Source: Scylla paramamosain (lineage: Eukaryota > Arthropoda > Malacostraca > Decapoda > Portunidae). From it: DNA of 64,000 bases. The notes under the pieces were generated by a model that was given only the letters and a program-made list of their open reading frames with translations, made no database searches and was not told where the DNA came from. The stretch lies in NCBI RefSeq assembly GCF_035594125.1, contig NC_087163.1, positions 12,434,001 to 12,498,000 on the forward strand, given 5' to 3'. Both the position numbers and the translations under genes were made by a program. Below are positions 13,666-40,696 of the stretch, in pieces (the stretch's first letter is position 1; each line of letters begins with the position of its first letter).

Positions 13666-16600
13666 CAAAAGCACTAAAAAGCAAGTTTTTCGTAAAAGTT
13701 GGTTTTATTCCCATGTAATGTGATTGCCTTGCTTTTTAGTGCTTTATTGCCTAACACGCTCAAAAACACTCAAAGACGCTTTTCTGGTAATGTCATTTTT
13801 TTTCCCACATAAAGCTAGTTTCGCATGGAATTTGGGGTTTTGGTAACTAAGAATGTAAAAAAAAAAATACTCAAAATACACGCATTTAGTAAGGTTGTTC
13901 TGTATCTTGATTAAGAGTGTTATTCATGAGTTTCAGTATTTTGGTATCTTAGAAACTTCTCCATACAGTCGAGGTTTGCGTTTTTTCCCTTGTGATTCTG
14001 GTGAAACTATAAAATATTCATGATACTTGATTCTCGTTATGTCCTTTTTTTTTCCTTATATAGAGTGCTTCGCATCCATATTCGCCTTTTTTTTTATGTA
14101 ACAAGCTCAAGAACACACAAAATATAGTTTTTTGGTAATGTTATTCTATTTCTTTATATTGGTCGGTTTGCATCCATTTTAGCGTTTTTCTACGTAAATC
14201 TTTTAAAAGACACGTTTCCAGTAATTTTGTTTTGGATTTCTTTCATATTATTTATCGTTTTGGTGCCTAACATTCTTTTTGATGCCTTTTGCTTCCCAAT
14301 ATAGAGTGATTTCCATCCATTTTCGCGTTTTTTGTAGGTAACAATTTCAAAAACACTCAAAATATACCTTTTTGGTAATGTTATACTATTTCTTTATTTT
14401 GGTTGGTTTGCATCCGTTTTAGCGTTTTCTACGTAAAACACCGAAAAGACACGTTTTAAATAATTTTGTTTTGGATTCCCATATAGATTGACTTCCTTGG
14501 GTTTTATCGTGTTGGTTCCTAACATGCTGAAAAACACTCATAAGATAGTTTTCTGGCAAAGACGTTTAATTTCCCTATATAGGTGGCTTTGCTTGCAATT
14601 TAGGGGTTTGTTACAAAACAGTCCGAAAAAAAAAACTTTAAATTTAACTTTTTTAATAATGTTCTTATTTCATATAATTTCCTGAACTTTGCCCGAATTT
14701 CGTCACCTCCTTACCTGTGAAGATGAATAGAAATGAAAAAAAAAATATCGTACATTTTTGTTTTATTTTTTTCTCAATAAAGAGTGTAATTTGTGGCTTT
14801 TAGCTTTTTCGTACTTAATGAACTTAAAAACACTCATTATACACGTTTCTCGTAATGTCCTTTGGTTTCCAAAAAATAGGGTTCTTTGCATGTATTTAAG
14901 CGTTTTTATTTATATACATGATCAAAATCACTCAAAATACATATTTTGGTAATGTTATTCTGTTTCACCATAAAGTGTATTTTGCATGCATTTTAGTGTT
15001 TTGGTATATAAGGAGCTCAAATACACTTAAAGGCAAGTTCTTGTTAAAAATTGGTTTTATTCCAATGTAATGTGATTGCCCTCTTTTTTAGTGCTTTATT
15101 GCCTATCACGCTCAAAAACACTCAAAAGACACTTTTCTGGTAAAGTCATTTTTTTTTCCTACAAATCTATTTTCGCATGCAATTTGGGGTTTTGGTAACT
15201 AAGAATGTGAAAAGCACTCAAAATACACGCATTTATTAAGGTTGTTCTGTTTCTCAATTGGGAGTGTTATACACGAGTTTTAGCATTTTAGTATCTAGGA
15301 AACCTCTCCATATACACGAGATTTTGTGTTTTTTACCTTGTTGTTCTTTTGAACTATAAAACATTCATTATACACTTTTCTTGCAATGTCCTTTTGTTTC
15401 GCAATATAGAGTGCTTTGCATCAATTTTCGCGTTTTTTGTAGGTAACAAGCTCAAAAACACTCAAAATATACCGTTTTAGTAACGTTTTTCTATTTCATG
15501 ATATTAGTTACTTTGCATCCGTTTCAGCGTTTTTCTACGTAAAACACTGAGAAGACACGTTTTCAGTAACTTTGTTTTGGATTCCCATATAGAGCGAGTT
15601 CCTTATTATTTATCGTTTTGGTGCCTAACATGCTAAAAAAAACACTCAAAACAGAGATTTCTGGTAAGGTCGTTTAATTTCCTAATATAGGAGGCTTTGC
15701 ATGCACTTTAGGGTTTGGTACATAACAGTTCCCCCAAAATAAGCTGAAATTAACTTTTTTTATAATATTCTTTTATCATACGATTGCCCTGAATTTTCAC
15801 AGAATTTTGGCATCTCGGTACTATAAAGATGAATAAAAAAAAAAATTCCTATTTTTTTTTATTTTTTTATTTCTGATTTTCTAAATAAAGAGTTTTATTT
15901 GTGGGTTTTAGCTTTTTGGTACTTAAGGAACTTAAAAACACTTATAATACACATTTCTCGTAATGTCCTTTCGTTTCGCAAACATAAGGTTCTTTGTATG
16001 TATTTAAGCGTTTTTATAGATAACATGATTAAAACCCTCAAAATATGTTTTTGGTAATTTTATTCTGTTTCTCCATAAAAGGTGTTTTGCATGCGTTTTA
16101 GGGTTTTGGTATGTAATGAGCTCAAAAACACTTAAAAGCAAGTTATTGGTAAAAGTTGTTTTTATTCCCATGTAATGTGATTACCCTGGTTTTTAGTGCT
16201 TTATTGCCTAACACGCTCAAAAACACTCAAAAGACAATTTTCTGATAATATTTTTTTTTCCCACATAAAGCTAGTTTTGCATGGAATTTGGGGTTTTGGT
16301 AACTAAGAATGTGAAAAAAAAACTCAAAACACAGGCATTTAGTAAGGTTGTTCTATTTCTTAATTAAAAGTGTTATTCATGAGTTCCAGCATTTCGGTAT
16401 GTAAGAAACTTTTCTTATACACACATTTCGTAAGGTATTTCTGTTTCAAAATTAAAAGTGTTATTCATGAGTTTCAGCTTTTTAGTATGTAAGAAACTTC
16501 TTTATGTACACGAGTTTTTGAGCTTTTTACCTTGTGGTTCTTGTCAAACTATAAAACACTCATACACGTTTCTCGTAATGTCCTTTTCTTTGCCAATATA

Positions 16601-17954
16601 AAGTGCTATCCATCCTTTTTTGCATTTTTTGTAGGTAACAAGCTGAAAAACACATCAAAATATATCGTTTTAGCGTTTTTCTACGTAAATCACTGGAAAG
16701 ACACGTTTTCAGTAATATTGTTGAAATTGCTAAAAAACACTCAAAAGACAGATTTCTGGTAAAGTCGTGTAATTTCCCCATATAGGTGGATTTGCATACA
16801 CTTCAGTGTTTGTACATAACTCCGGAAAAAGCTAAAATTATTTTTTTTATATATTTTTTTTTTACAAAATTTCCATGAATTTCGAAAGAATTTTGGCATC
16901 TTGGTACCTATGAAGATGAATAACAAAAAAAAAAAAAATTCTCTCTATAAAGAGTGTTATTTGTGGATTTTATCTTTTTGGTACTTGAGGAACTTAAAAA
17001 CACTCATAATACACAATTTTCATAATGTCCTTTTGTTATACAAACATAGGGTTCTTTACATGTATTTAGGCGTTTTTATAGGTTACATGATCAAAAAACA
17101 CTCAAAAATACATGTTTTGGTAATGTTATTATGTTTCTCCATAAAGGGTGTTTTGCATGCGTTTTAGCGATTTGGTATGTAAGGAATTAAAAAAATACTT
17201 AAAGGCAAGTTCTTCGTAAAAGTTGGTTTTATTCCCATGTAATGTGATTTTTCTACTTTTTAGTGCTTTATTGCATATCACGCTCAAAAACACTAAAAAG
17301 ACACTTTTTTGGTATTGTCATTTTTTTTCCCACATGAAGGTAGTTTCGCATGTAATTTGGCATTTTCGTAACTAAGAATGTGAAAAACACTCAAAATACA
17401 CAATTTGGTAAGGTAGTTCTGTTTATTGATTAAAAGTGTTATTCATGCATTTCATCATTTCGGTATGAAAGAAATTTCTCTATATACACGAGTTTTTGCG
17501 TTTATTGCCTTGTGGTTCTTTTAAAACTCTAAAACACTCATTATACACGTTTCTCGTAATGTCCTTTTGTTTCCTAATACATCCATTTTTGCATTTTATG
17601 TTGGTAACAAGCTCAAAAACACTCAAAATATATCTTTTCGGTAATGTTATTCTATTTCATCATATAGGTTGGTTTGCATCCGCTTGAGTGTTTTCTATGT
17701 AAAGAAATGAAAAGACAAGTTTTCACTAATTTTGTTTTGCATTCACATATTGACTGACTTCCATATTATTTATCGTTTTGGTTCCTAACATGCTAAAAAA
17801 CACTGAAAAGACAGGTTTCTGTTAAAATCGTTTAACTTCCATATATAGGTGTCTTTGGATGCTATTTAGGGTTTGGTACATAACAATCCGAAAAAAAAGC
17901 TATAATTAACTTTTTTGGTAATGTTCTTTTTTCCACATAAATTCCCTAAATTTA

Positions 17955-24133
<6,179 letters not shown>

Positions 24134-27100
24134 AACATAATACATAATGAAAATAACGTTATATGGGGAAACGAAAGGACATTACGAAGAAAATCGTGTT
24201 TTGAACATCACGAGGTAACAAAATGCTGAAACTCAGGAATAGTACTCGATATCGAGACCAAATAACGTGTATTTTGAGTGTTTTCACATTAATAAATAGC
24301 AAATCGCCAAAATGCATCGAAAATCCTCTATATGGGTAAAAACGAGATTTCCAGAAACGTATCTTTTAAATGTTTTTGAGCGTGTTAAGCACCAGTACGC
24401 TAAAAAGCATGGAAATCACCTTATTTGGGAATACAAAACGACTTAACGAAAAACAGGACTTTTGAGTGTTTTTGAACTTCTTATGTACCAAAAAGGTAAA
24501 ATGCATGCAAAACACCCTTTATGCAGAAACAGAATAACATTACCAAAAACAAGTATTTTGAGTGTTTTTGAGCTTGTTACAGAATAACACCAAAATATAT
24601 GAAATGTATACTATCTGGGGAAACAAAAAAGACATTAGAAGAAAAGTGTATTATAAGTGTTTTTGATCTTTCCAGGTACCGAAATGCGAAAACGCGTTAA
24701 TACCACCTTATACAAAGAAACAGAACAACATTACCAAAAACCGTGCAATTTGAGTGTTTTTTTCCACATTGTTAAGTACCAATATATTTGGAAACGATAC
24801 TACATTTCAAGAAATGTTTTTTTTTTAGTGTTTAAAATGCAATGGTAAACACCCTAAATGGGAATAGAAAACAACTTTACCAAAAAACGTGTCTTTTGAG
24901 TGTTTTTTCAGCCTCTTACGTACCGAAACCCTAAAAAAGCATGCAAAACACCTTTTATGTAGAAAAATATCATTACCAAAAACAAGTATTTTGAGAGTTT
25001 TTTGAGTTTGTTGCATACAAAAACATTAAAATGGATGCAAAATAATCTTAATAGGTAGACGTAATGACATTACGAAAAACATGTATTATAATTATTTTTT
25101 TTAACATTTTAGGTATTGAAACGCTAAACCTATAAACAGCACTCTATGAAGAAACAGAACAACATTAACAAAAACGTGTGTTTTGAGCATATTTCACATT
25201 ATTGGGGAACCGAAACGCCAAAATGCATGGAAAGGCCTTGATATGGGGAAATGAAATTGTTACAAAAAAGCATGTTTCGAAACGAAAAGACTTTACGAGA
25301 AACGTGTATTATGAAAGTTTTTGGTTCTTAGGTACAAAAACGCTAAAACGCATGAATAACACTTTATATGAAGACACATAACATTATTAATAACATATAT
25401 TTTGAGTCTATTTCGCTCAAAAAGACCGAAGAGAAACGTTTTTGGTAATGATGTTTCTTTTTTACATATAGGGTACTTTTCATGCTTTTTTAACCGTTTT
25501 GGTGCCTAACACGCTCATAAACACTTTTAAAAAACACATTTATGGATATATCGTTTCCTTTTCCTATAAAGTGTGCTTTGCGTACATTTTGGCATTTTGG
25601 TACCTAACCATGTGAAATACACTCAAAATGCAAGTTTTTATAATGTTAATTTTCTCCATATATTTAGGCGTTTTAGCGTTTCAGTACCTAAGAAACTGAA
25701 AAAAACACTCATAACACAAGTTTCTCGTAATGCGTTTTTGTTTCTTCAGATCATGTAATCAAGGATTTTGGCGTTTTTCTAGGTAATAAGCTCAAAAACT
25801 CTCAAAATACTTGGTTTCAGTAATATTATCATGTTTTCTACATGAAGAGTGTTTGCATGCATTTTTGCGTTTTGGTAATTAACAAGATCATAATCACTCA
25901 AAAAACATGTTCCTGGAAATGTCTTTTTTTTTTTTCCTTATATAGGGTACCTTACTAATATTTATGCATCTAATTACTTAACAGTGTAAAAGAATACACA
26001 AAGCACGTTTGTTTTTTCTTTTGATGTTGTTCTGTTTCTCCATTTAGAGTGTTATTACAGGGTTTTCGCGTTTTCGTAGACAGGAAACTCAAAAACACTC
26101 ATAACACACATTTCTCGCAATGTCTTTTCATTTCCTACTTTGCATGCATTTTGGCGATTTTGTACATAACAAGCTCAAAAGCATTTAAATACTTGTTTTT
26201 AAAAGGGTGTTTTCCATTCGTTTTATAGTTTTTGTACATAAATAGCTCAAAAACACACCAAACACACGTTTTTAGAAATGTTGTTTTGCTTTCCCCATGG
26301 AGGAACTTTTCCATGCCTTTTAGCGTTTTTGTGCCTAACACGCTCATAAACACTTGAAAAAAAAAAGAAAAAATACATGTTTCTGGAAATTTCGTTTCGT
26401 TTCCCTGGAGAGGGCACCTTGCATGCATTTTGGCGTTTTTGCTATCTTACAATGTAAAATAAAACTCAAAAATCACGTTTTTGGTAAGTGTTTTTATTTT
26501 ATTTATTTTTTTCAATATAGAGTAATACTATTTATGTCTTTTAGCGTTTTGGTACCTAAAAAGATTAAAAACACTGATAATACACTTTTCTTGTAATGTC
26601 TTTTCGTTTCTTAATATTAGGTACTTTGCATACATTTTGGCGTTTTCGTAGGTAACAAACTGAAAACCCTTAACACACTTCTTTTTCGTAATTTTGTTTC
26701 TCCATAAATCATGTTTCACGTGCGTTTTAGCTTTTTGGTATGTAAGTAGCTCAAAAACATTTTGGTGCCTAACACGATCATAAACACTCAACAGACACGT
26801 TTCACGATATATCATTTTCTTTCCCAACTATAGCCTATTTTTCCTGTTTTTTGGCTTTTTGGCACCTAATAATGTGTAATAAACATAAAACACAAGTTTT
26901 TGGTAATGTTTTTTTTTTTTTTTCCACTGATACCTTTTAACATTTTGGTACCTAAGAAGCTCAAAAGCACTAATAATACACGTTTCAGGTAATGCCCTTT
27001 CGTTTCCCATAGTGTACTTTGTGTGCATTTTGTCGTTTTTTGTAACAAAAAAAAATTTTTTTTCGCAAATATATAATGTTTCGCCATAAATGTTTTTTTT

Positions 27101-27237
27101 TTTTTTTTTGCATGCGTTTTAGCATTATGACACGTAATTACCTGAAAGCACTGAAAAGAGACGGCTTCGGTTAAGTTTTGTTATCCATATAGGGTATTTT
27201 TTATTTTTTTTATTTATTTATTTATTTTTATTTTTTT
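24134..27237. repeat. Divergent, non-HOR satellite monomers (spacer, left part)
   Basis: Monomers of about 100 bp keep the family core (GCTCAAAAACACT, TTTTAGCGTTTTGGTAC, GCATGC) but differ strongly from one another. They do not follow the M1-M10 order, and the A/T-tract landmark is absent. Orientation is reverse from about 24,134 to 25,412 and forward from there to about 27,196. A T-rich (TTTA-like) run at 27,197-27,237 marks the next switch. No gene was recognised. The region looks like an older, unhomogenised layer of the same satellite. Confidence 0.8.
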
Positions 27238-30200
27238 GTCGTATCAGAAAAGTGTCTTTTGAGTATTTTTGAGCGTGATAGGCAATAAAGCACTAAAAAG
27301 GAGGGCAATCACATTACATTGGATGAAAACGAATTTTTACCGAGAACTTGCCTTAAAGTGTTTTTGAACTCCTTATATACCAAAACACTAAAACGTATTC
27401 AAAACACTCTTTATGGTGAAACAGAATAACTTTACCAAAAACATGTATTTTGAGTGTTTTTGATCATGTTACCAATAAAAACGCTTAAATACATGCAAAG
27501 AACAGTATTTTTTGGAAACAAAAGGAGATTACGAGAAACGTGTATTATGAGTGTTTTTAAGTTCATTAATTACCAAAAAGCTAAAAGCCATTGAGAAACA
27601 ATAAATAAATTAAAAAAATACAATATTTATTTTTTCTTGCTTATTCATCTTCACAGGTACCGAGATGCAAAAAATCGGGCAAAATTCAGGAAATTATGTG
27701 AAATAAGAACATTATCAAAAAAGTTAAATTTAGCTTTTTTTTCGGATTGTTATGTACCAAACCCCTAAAGTGCATGCAAAGCAACCTATATGGGGAAATT
27801 AAACGTCTTTGCCAGAAAACGGTCTTATGAGTGTTTTTCAGCATGTTAGAAACAAACACGATAAATAACATGAAAGTCAATCTATATGGGAATCCAAAAC
27901 AAAATTACTAAAAACGTGTCTTTTCGGTGTTTTACGTAGAAAAACGCTAAAATGGATGCAAACCAACCAATATGAAGAAATAAAATAACATTACCAAAAA
28001 GAAATATTTTTAGTGTTATTGAAATTGTTACCTAAAAAAACGCGAAAATGTATGGAAAGCACTCTATATTGGGAAGCAAAAGGACATTACGAGAAACGTG
28101 TATAATGAGTGTTTTATAGTTTCACAAGAACTACAATGCAAAAAACGCAAAAACTCGTGTATATAGAGAAGTTTTTTTACATTCCAAAATGCTGAAACTC
28201 TGGAACAACACTCTTAATTGAGAAACAGAACAATATTACTAAATGCGTGTATTTTGAGTGCTTTTCACATCCTTAGTTACCAAAACCCCAAATTGCATGC
28301 GAAACCAGCTTTATGTGGGAAAAAAATGACATTACCAGAAAAATGTCTTTTGAGTGTTTTTGAGCGTGATATGCAACAAAGCACTAAAAAAACAGAATAA
28401 TCACATTATATAGGAATAAAACTAACTTTTACGAAGAAATTGCCTTTAAGTGTGTTTAACTCCTTACATACCAAAACGCTAAAACGCATGGAAAACACCC
28501 TTTATGAAGAAACAGAATAACATTACCAAAAACATGTATTTTGAATGTTTTTTTATCATGTTACCCATAAAAACGCTTAAATACATGCAAAGAACCCTAT
28601 TTCTGTGAAACAAAAGGACATATAAAAAAAAAAATTTTTAGCTTTTTCCGGAATTATGTACCAAACCCAGAAGTGCATGCAAAGCTACCTATATGGGGAA
28701 ATTACAGGACTTCACCAGAAATCTGTCTTTTGAGTGTTTTCCAGCAATTTCAACAATATTACTAAAAACGTGTCTTTTCAGTGATTTACGAAGAAAAACG
28801 CTAAAACGGATGCAAACCAACCAATATGAAGAAATAGAATAACATAACCAAAAAGATATATTTTGAGCGTTTTTCAGCTTGTTACCTAGAAAAATGCGAA
28901 AATGGATGGAAAGCACTCTATATTGGGAAACAAAAGAACATTACGGGAAACGTGTATAATGCGTGTTTTATATAGTGTGTATATAGAGAAGTTTCTTACA
29001 TACTAAAATGCTGAAATGCATGAATAACACTTTTAATTGAGAAACAGAACTTCCTTACAAAATGTGTGTATTTTGAGTGTTTTTCACATTCTTAGTTACG
29101 AAAATCCCAAATTACATGCGAAACTAGCTTTATGTGGGAAAAAAATATATTACCAGAAAAGTGTCTTTTGAGTGTTTTTGAGCGTGATATGCAACAAAGC
29201 ACTAAAAAGCAGAACAATCACATTACATGGGAATAAAACCAACTTTTACGAAGAACTTGCCTTTAAGTGTTTTTTTTTAACTCCTTACATACCAAAACGC
29301 TAAAACGCATGCAAAAACACCCTTTTAATGGAGAAACAGAGTAACATTACCAAAAACATGTATTTTGACTGTTTTTGATCATGTTATTTATAAAAAAACG
29401 CTTAAATTCATTGAAAGAACCTTATGTTGGGAATCGAAAGGACATTACGAGAAACGTGTATTATGAGTGTTTTTAAGTTCCTGAAGTACCAAAAAAGCTA
29501 AAACCCACAAATAAAACTCTTTATAGAGAAAAATATAAATAGAATAAATTTTTTTTTTATTATTCATCTTAATAGGTACTAAGATGCCAAAATTCTGGCA
29601 ATATTCTTTGGGAATCGAAAACAAAATTACTGAAAACGTGTTTTTTTGGTGTTTTACGTAGAAAAACGCTAAATCGGACGGAAACCAATCAATATGAAGA
29701 AATAGAATAACATTACCAAAAAGGTATATTTTGAGTGTTTTTGAGCTTGTTACCTAGAAAAAACGCAAAAATGAATGCAAAGCACTCCCTATTGGGAAAG
29801 AAAAGGTTATTACGAGAAACATCTATAATGAGTGTCTTATTATTTTCGGGTAAAAGAACTTGTGGTTCACAAGAGCCACAAGGCAAAAAACGCAAAAAGT
29901 CGTGTATATAAAGAAGTTTCTTAGATACCAAAATGCTGAAACTTATGAATAACAATCTTAATTGAGAAACAGAACAACATTACCAAATGCGTGTATTTTG
30001 AGTGTTTTTTTCACATTCTTAGCAAAACCTCAAATAGCATGCGAAACTAGCTTTATGTGGGAAAAAAATGACATTACCAGAAGTGTTTTTTGAGTGTTTT
30101 TGAGCGTGTTGGGCAATAAAGCACTAAAAAGCAGGGCAATCATATTACATTGGAATAAAACCAACTTTTACCAAGAACTTGCCTTGAAGTATTTTTAAGC

Positions 30201-30650
30201 TCCTTATATACCAAATTGCTAAAAAACGCATGCAAAACACTCCTTCATTGAGAAGCAGAATAACATTACCAAAAACAAGTGTTTTGAGTGTTTTTTGTCA
30301 TGTTACCTATAAAAACGCTTAAATACATGCAAAGATCGCTATATTTGGGAAACGAAAGGACATTACGAGAAACGTGTATTATGGATGTTTTTTTAAGTTC
30401 CTTCAGTACCTAAAAGCTAAAACCCACAAATAACACTTTATTTAAAAAAAATATATATTAATAAACAAAAAAAAAAGGAATTTTTTTTTTTGTTATTCAT
30501 CCTTATAGGTACCGAGATGCTAAAATTCTGCCAAAATTCAGGGAATTTATGTGGAAAAAAGAGCATTACCAAAAAAGTTAATTATAGCTTTTTTTTCGGA
30601 TTGTTATGTACCAAACCCTAAAGTGCATGCAAAGACACCTATATAGGGAA
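27238..30650 (-). repeat. Reverse-oriented HOR block inside the spacer
   Basis: Ordered blocks in reverse, with landmarks near 27,655, 29,577 and 30,512. The part 27,240-28,360 matches the reverse complement of about 45,960-47,090, including the 'cctgtgaag' landmark form and 'ttgttccagag' in M5. The part 28,370-29,300 resembles the left arm around 19,450-20,300. The part 29,655-30,600 resembles 17,955-18,900 and shares its rare insertion next to 'acttgtggttcac'. The block is therefore a mosaic of pieces also present elsewhere in the window. Confidence 0.75.
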
Positions 30651-30737
30651 GTGTTTTCATTTAACTTTCATTCATGTTTTTCATTTCACCTATATAGGGA
30701 AGCGTTTTCATTTTTCAATCTAATAAGGTGTAAAGCA
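30636..30737. repeat. 51-bp tandem duplication at an orientation switch
   Basis: 'cacctatatagggaag' followed by GTTTTCATTT-like sequence occurs at 30,636 and again at 30,687. The repeat sits where reverse-oriented satellite changes to forward-oriented satellite, so it may record the joining event. Confidence 0.7.
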
Positions 30738-31666
30738 CTTATAATATACGTTTCTCGTAATGTCTTTTCGTTTCCCCATATTGGGAACTTTACATGAATT
30801 TTGAATTTTTTACGTAATTATCTTAAAACATTTAAAATACACGTTTTGCTGTTTCTCCATAAAAGGTGTTTTCATGCGCCTTTGCGTTTTAGCATGTAAG
30901 TAGCTCAAAACAATGAAAAGACTTTTTTTGTAATGTTTTGTTTTCCCATGTATGGTTCTTTCCTTGCTTTTTAGCATTTTGGTACCTAATACGCTTACAA
31001 ATACTGAAAAAACACATTTCTAGAAGTGTCGTATTTTCCCTCATATATAATGCTTTGCATGCATTTTAGCGTTTTTGTTTCTCCATATAGAGTGCTATTC
31101 ACTCGCTTTAGCGTTTTGGTACCTAACAAGTTGAAAACACTCATACTGCACGTTTCTCGTAATGTACTTTCGTATCCATATATAGTGCACTTTGCATGCA
31201 TTTTGGCACTTTTGTACGTGACAAGCTTAAGAAATAAAATGAAATACTAGTTTCTGGTAAGGTTATTTGTTTTTTTTCCATTAAGGGTATTTTGCAAGCA
31301 TTTCAGCGTTTTTGTACGTAAGTAGCTGAAAAATACCCCCAAAAATATGTTTTTTTGGGAATGTTGTTTTTTGCTTTTCCAGTATAGGGAAGTTTTCATG
31401 CTTTTTACTGTTTTGTGGTTAACAAGTTCATATACACATATACATGGAAAAAAAAAAGCTACTTTGCCAAAAACGTGTCTTTTGAGTTTTTTTTTCAGCT
31501 TCTTACGTACTAAGAAGGTAAAATGCATGAAAAATACCCTTTATAGAAAAAACAGAATAATATCACAAAAAAGAAATCATTTGAGAGTTTTTGAACTTGT
31601 TAGGAAGAAAAACGCCATAATATATGGAAAGTATTCTATATGAAGAAAGAAAAGTCATTATGATAA
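30738..31666. repeat. Divergent satellite monomers (spacer, right part)
   Basis: Forward monomers without HOR order run to about 31,440, then reverse monomers start at about 31,459. They are of the same divergent type as 24,134-27,237. No gene was recognised. Confidence 0.75.
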
Positions 31667-38299
<6,633 letters not shown>

Positions 38300-40696
38300 T
38301 TTTTCTACGTAAAACACCGAAAAGACACGTTTTCAGTAATTTTGTTTTAGATTCCCATATAGAGTGACTTGCATGTTATTTACGGTTATGGTGCCTAAGA
38401 AGCTGAAAAACACTCATAAGACAGTTTTCTGGCAAAGACGTTTAATTTCCCCATATAGGTGGCTTTGCATGCACTTTAGGGTTTCGTACATAACAGTACG
38501 AAAAAAAAGCTAAAATTATTTTTTTTTGATAATTAACTCATAATTTCCTGAATTTTGCCCAAATTTTGGCATCTAGGTACCTGTGAAGATGAAAAAGAAA
38601 GAAAAAAATACGGTATTTTTTTATTTATTTATTTTTTTCTCAATAGAGTTTTATTTGTGCCTTTTAGCTTTTTGGTAAATAATGATCTTAAAAACACTCG
38701 TAATACACGTTTCTCGCTATGTCCTTTCATTTCCCAAAAATAGGGTTCTTTGCATGTATTTAAGCGTTTTTATTGGTAACATGATCAAAAACACTCAAAA
38801 TATATGTTTTTGGTAATGCTATTCTCTTTCTCCATAAAGTGTGTTTTGCATGCGTTTTAGCGCATGCAAAAAGGAGCTTAAAACACTTAAAGGCAAGTTC
38901 TTGGTAAAAATTTATTTTATTGCCATGTAAAGTGATTCCCCTGCTTTTTAGTGCTTTATTGCCTATCACGCTCAAAAACACTCAAAAGACATTTTTCTGG
39001 TAATGTCATATTTTTCCCACATAAAACTGGTTTCGCATGCGATTTGGGATTTTGGTAACTAAGAATGTGAAAAGCAGTCAAAATACACGCATTTAGTGAA
39101 GTTGTTCTGTTTCTCAATTAAGAGTGTTATTCATGAGTTTCAGCATTTTGGTATATAGGAAACTTCTCCATATACAGGAGTTTTTAAGTTTTTTGCCTTG
39201 TGATTTTTTTTGAACTATAAAACATTCATTATACACTTTTCTCGCAATGTCCCTTTGTTTCCCAATATAGAGTGCTTTGTATCAATTTTCGCGTTATTTT
39301 GTAGGTAATAAGATCAAAAACACTCAAAATGTACCTTTTTGGTAATATTTTTCTACTTCTTCATATTGATTGGTTTGCATCCGTTTTAGCGTTTTTCTAT
39401 GTAAAACAATGAGAAGACACGTTTTCAGTATATGGTTTGCCATATAGAGTGAGTTCCTTATTATTTATCGTTTTGGTGCCTAACATGCTGAAAAACACTC
39501 AAAACAGAATTCTGGTAAGGTCGTTTAATTTCCTCATATAGGAGGCTTTGCATGCACTTTAGTGTTTGGTACATAATAGTCCGAAAAAAAAGCTAATATC
39601 AACTTTTTTTGATAATATTCTCTTTTCATATAATTGCCCTAATTTTTTCCCAGAATTTTGGCATCTCGGTACCTATGAAGTTGAATAACAAAAAAAAAAG
39701 AAAAAGAAAATCCTTTTCTTTATTTATTTATTTTTTATTTTTTATTTTTTCTACATAACGAGTGTTATTTGTGGGTTTTAGCTTTTTAGTAGTCAAGGAA
39801 CTTAAAAACACTCACAATTCACGTTTCTCGTAATGTCCTTGTTTCCCAAACATAAGGTTCTTTGCATATATTTAAGCGTTTTTATAGATAACATGATAAA
39901 AAACACCCAAATTACATGTTTTTGGTAATGTTATTCTGTTTCTCCATAAAAGTTTGTTTTGCATGCGTTTTAGCGGTTTAGTATATAAGTAGCTCAAAAA
40001 CACTTAAAGGCAAGTTCTTGATAGAAATTGGTTTTATTCAAATGTAATGTGATTGCCCTGCTTTTTAGTGCATTATTGCCTATCACGCTCAAAAACACTC
40101 ATAAGACATTTTCTGGTAATGTCATTTTTCTCTCATAAAGCTGGTTTCGCATGCAATTTGGGGTTTTGGTAACTAAAAATGTAAAAAGCTCTCAAAATAC
40201 ATGCATTTAGTAAGGTTGTTCTGTTTCTCAATTAGGAATGTTATTCATGAGTTTAAGCATTTTGGTATCTAGGAAACTTCTCCATATCCACAAGTTTTTG
40301 CGTTTTCTGCCTTTTGGTTCTTTTGAACTATAAAACACTCATTATACACTTGCAATGTCCTTTTTCTTTATTATTTATTTATTTTATAGAGTGCTTTGCA
40401 TCAATTTTCGCGTTTTTTGTAGGTAACAAGCTCAAAAACACTCAAAATATACATTTTTGGTAATGTTTTTCCATTTTTTTTTATATTGATTGGTTTGCAT
40501 CCGTTTTAGCGTTTTTTCTACATAAATCACTGAGAAGACACGTTTTTCAGTAGTTTTGTTTTGGATTCCCATATAAAGTGAGTTACTTATTTATTTATCG
40601 TTTTGGTGCCTAAAATTCTGAAAAAACACTCAAAAGACAGATTTCTTTTAAGGTCGTTAATTTCCTCATATAGGAGGCTTTGCATGCACTTTAGGG
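38300..40696 (+). repeat. Forward HOR units between the inverted repeat and D2
   Basis: Ordinary M1-M10 satellite with landmarks near 38,571 and 39,662 (spacing 1,091 bp). No gene was recognised. It may belong to the same duplication as D2, but its partner would lie upstream of this window and cannot be checked. Confidence 0.85.

Larger units (their letters stand above)
1..17954 (+). repeat. Satellite higher-order-repeat array, segment D1
   Basis: Continuous AT-rich satellite in forward orientation, with no credible gene. The landmark CATCTCGGTACCT or a close variant recurs near 91, 1198, 2341, 2890, 4806, 5889, 6999, 8121, 9270, 10211, 11723, 12788, 14704, 15810 and 16897. Most spacings are 1.07-1.15 kb, with exceptions of 0.55, 0.94, 1.5 and 1.9 kb. 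The exceptions come from deletions and from the inverted inserts listed separately. Landmark variants recur in order: 'cacctccttacctgtg' at 4806 and 14704, and 'acaaaatttc' flanks at 2341, 9270 and 16897. This suggests a further supra-repeat of about 7-10 kb. Forward orientation ends abruptly at about 17,954, inside block M10. The whole segment is collinear with 40,697-61,860. Confidence 0.93.

Noticed and set aside
1..17954. CRISPR-like regular spacing of GCTCAAAAACACTCAAAA about every 97 bp
   Set aside because: The intervals are homologous to each other and not unique spacers; the setting is eukaryotic satellite DNA.
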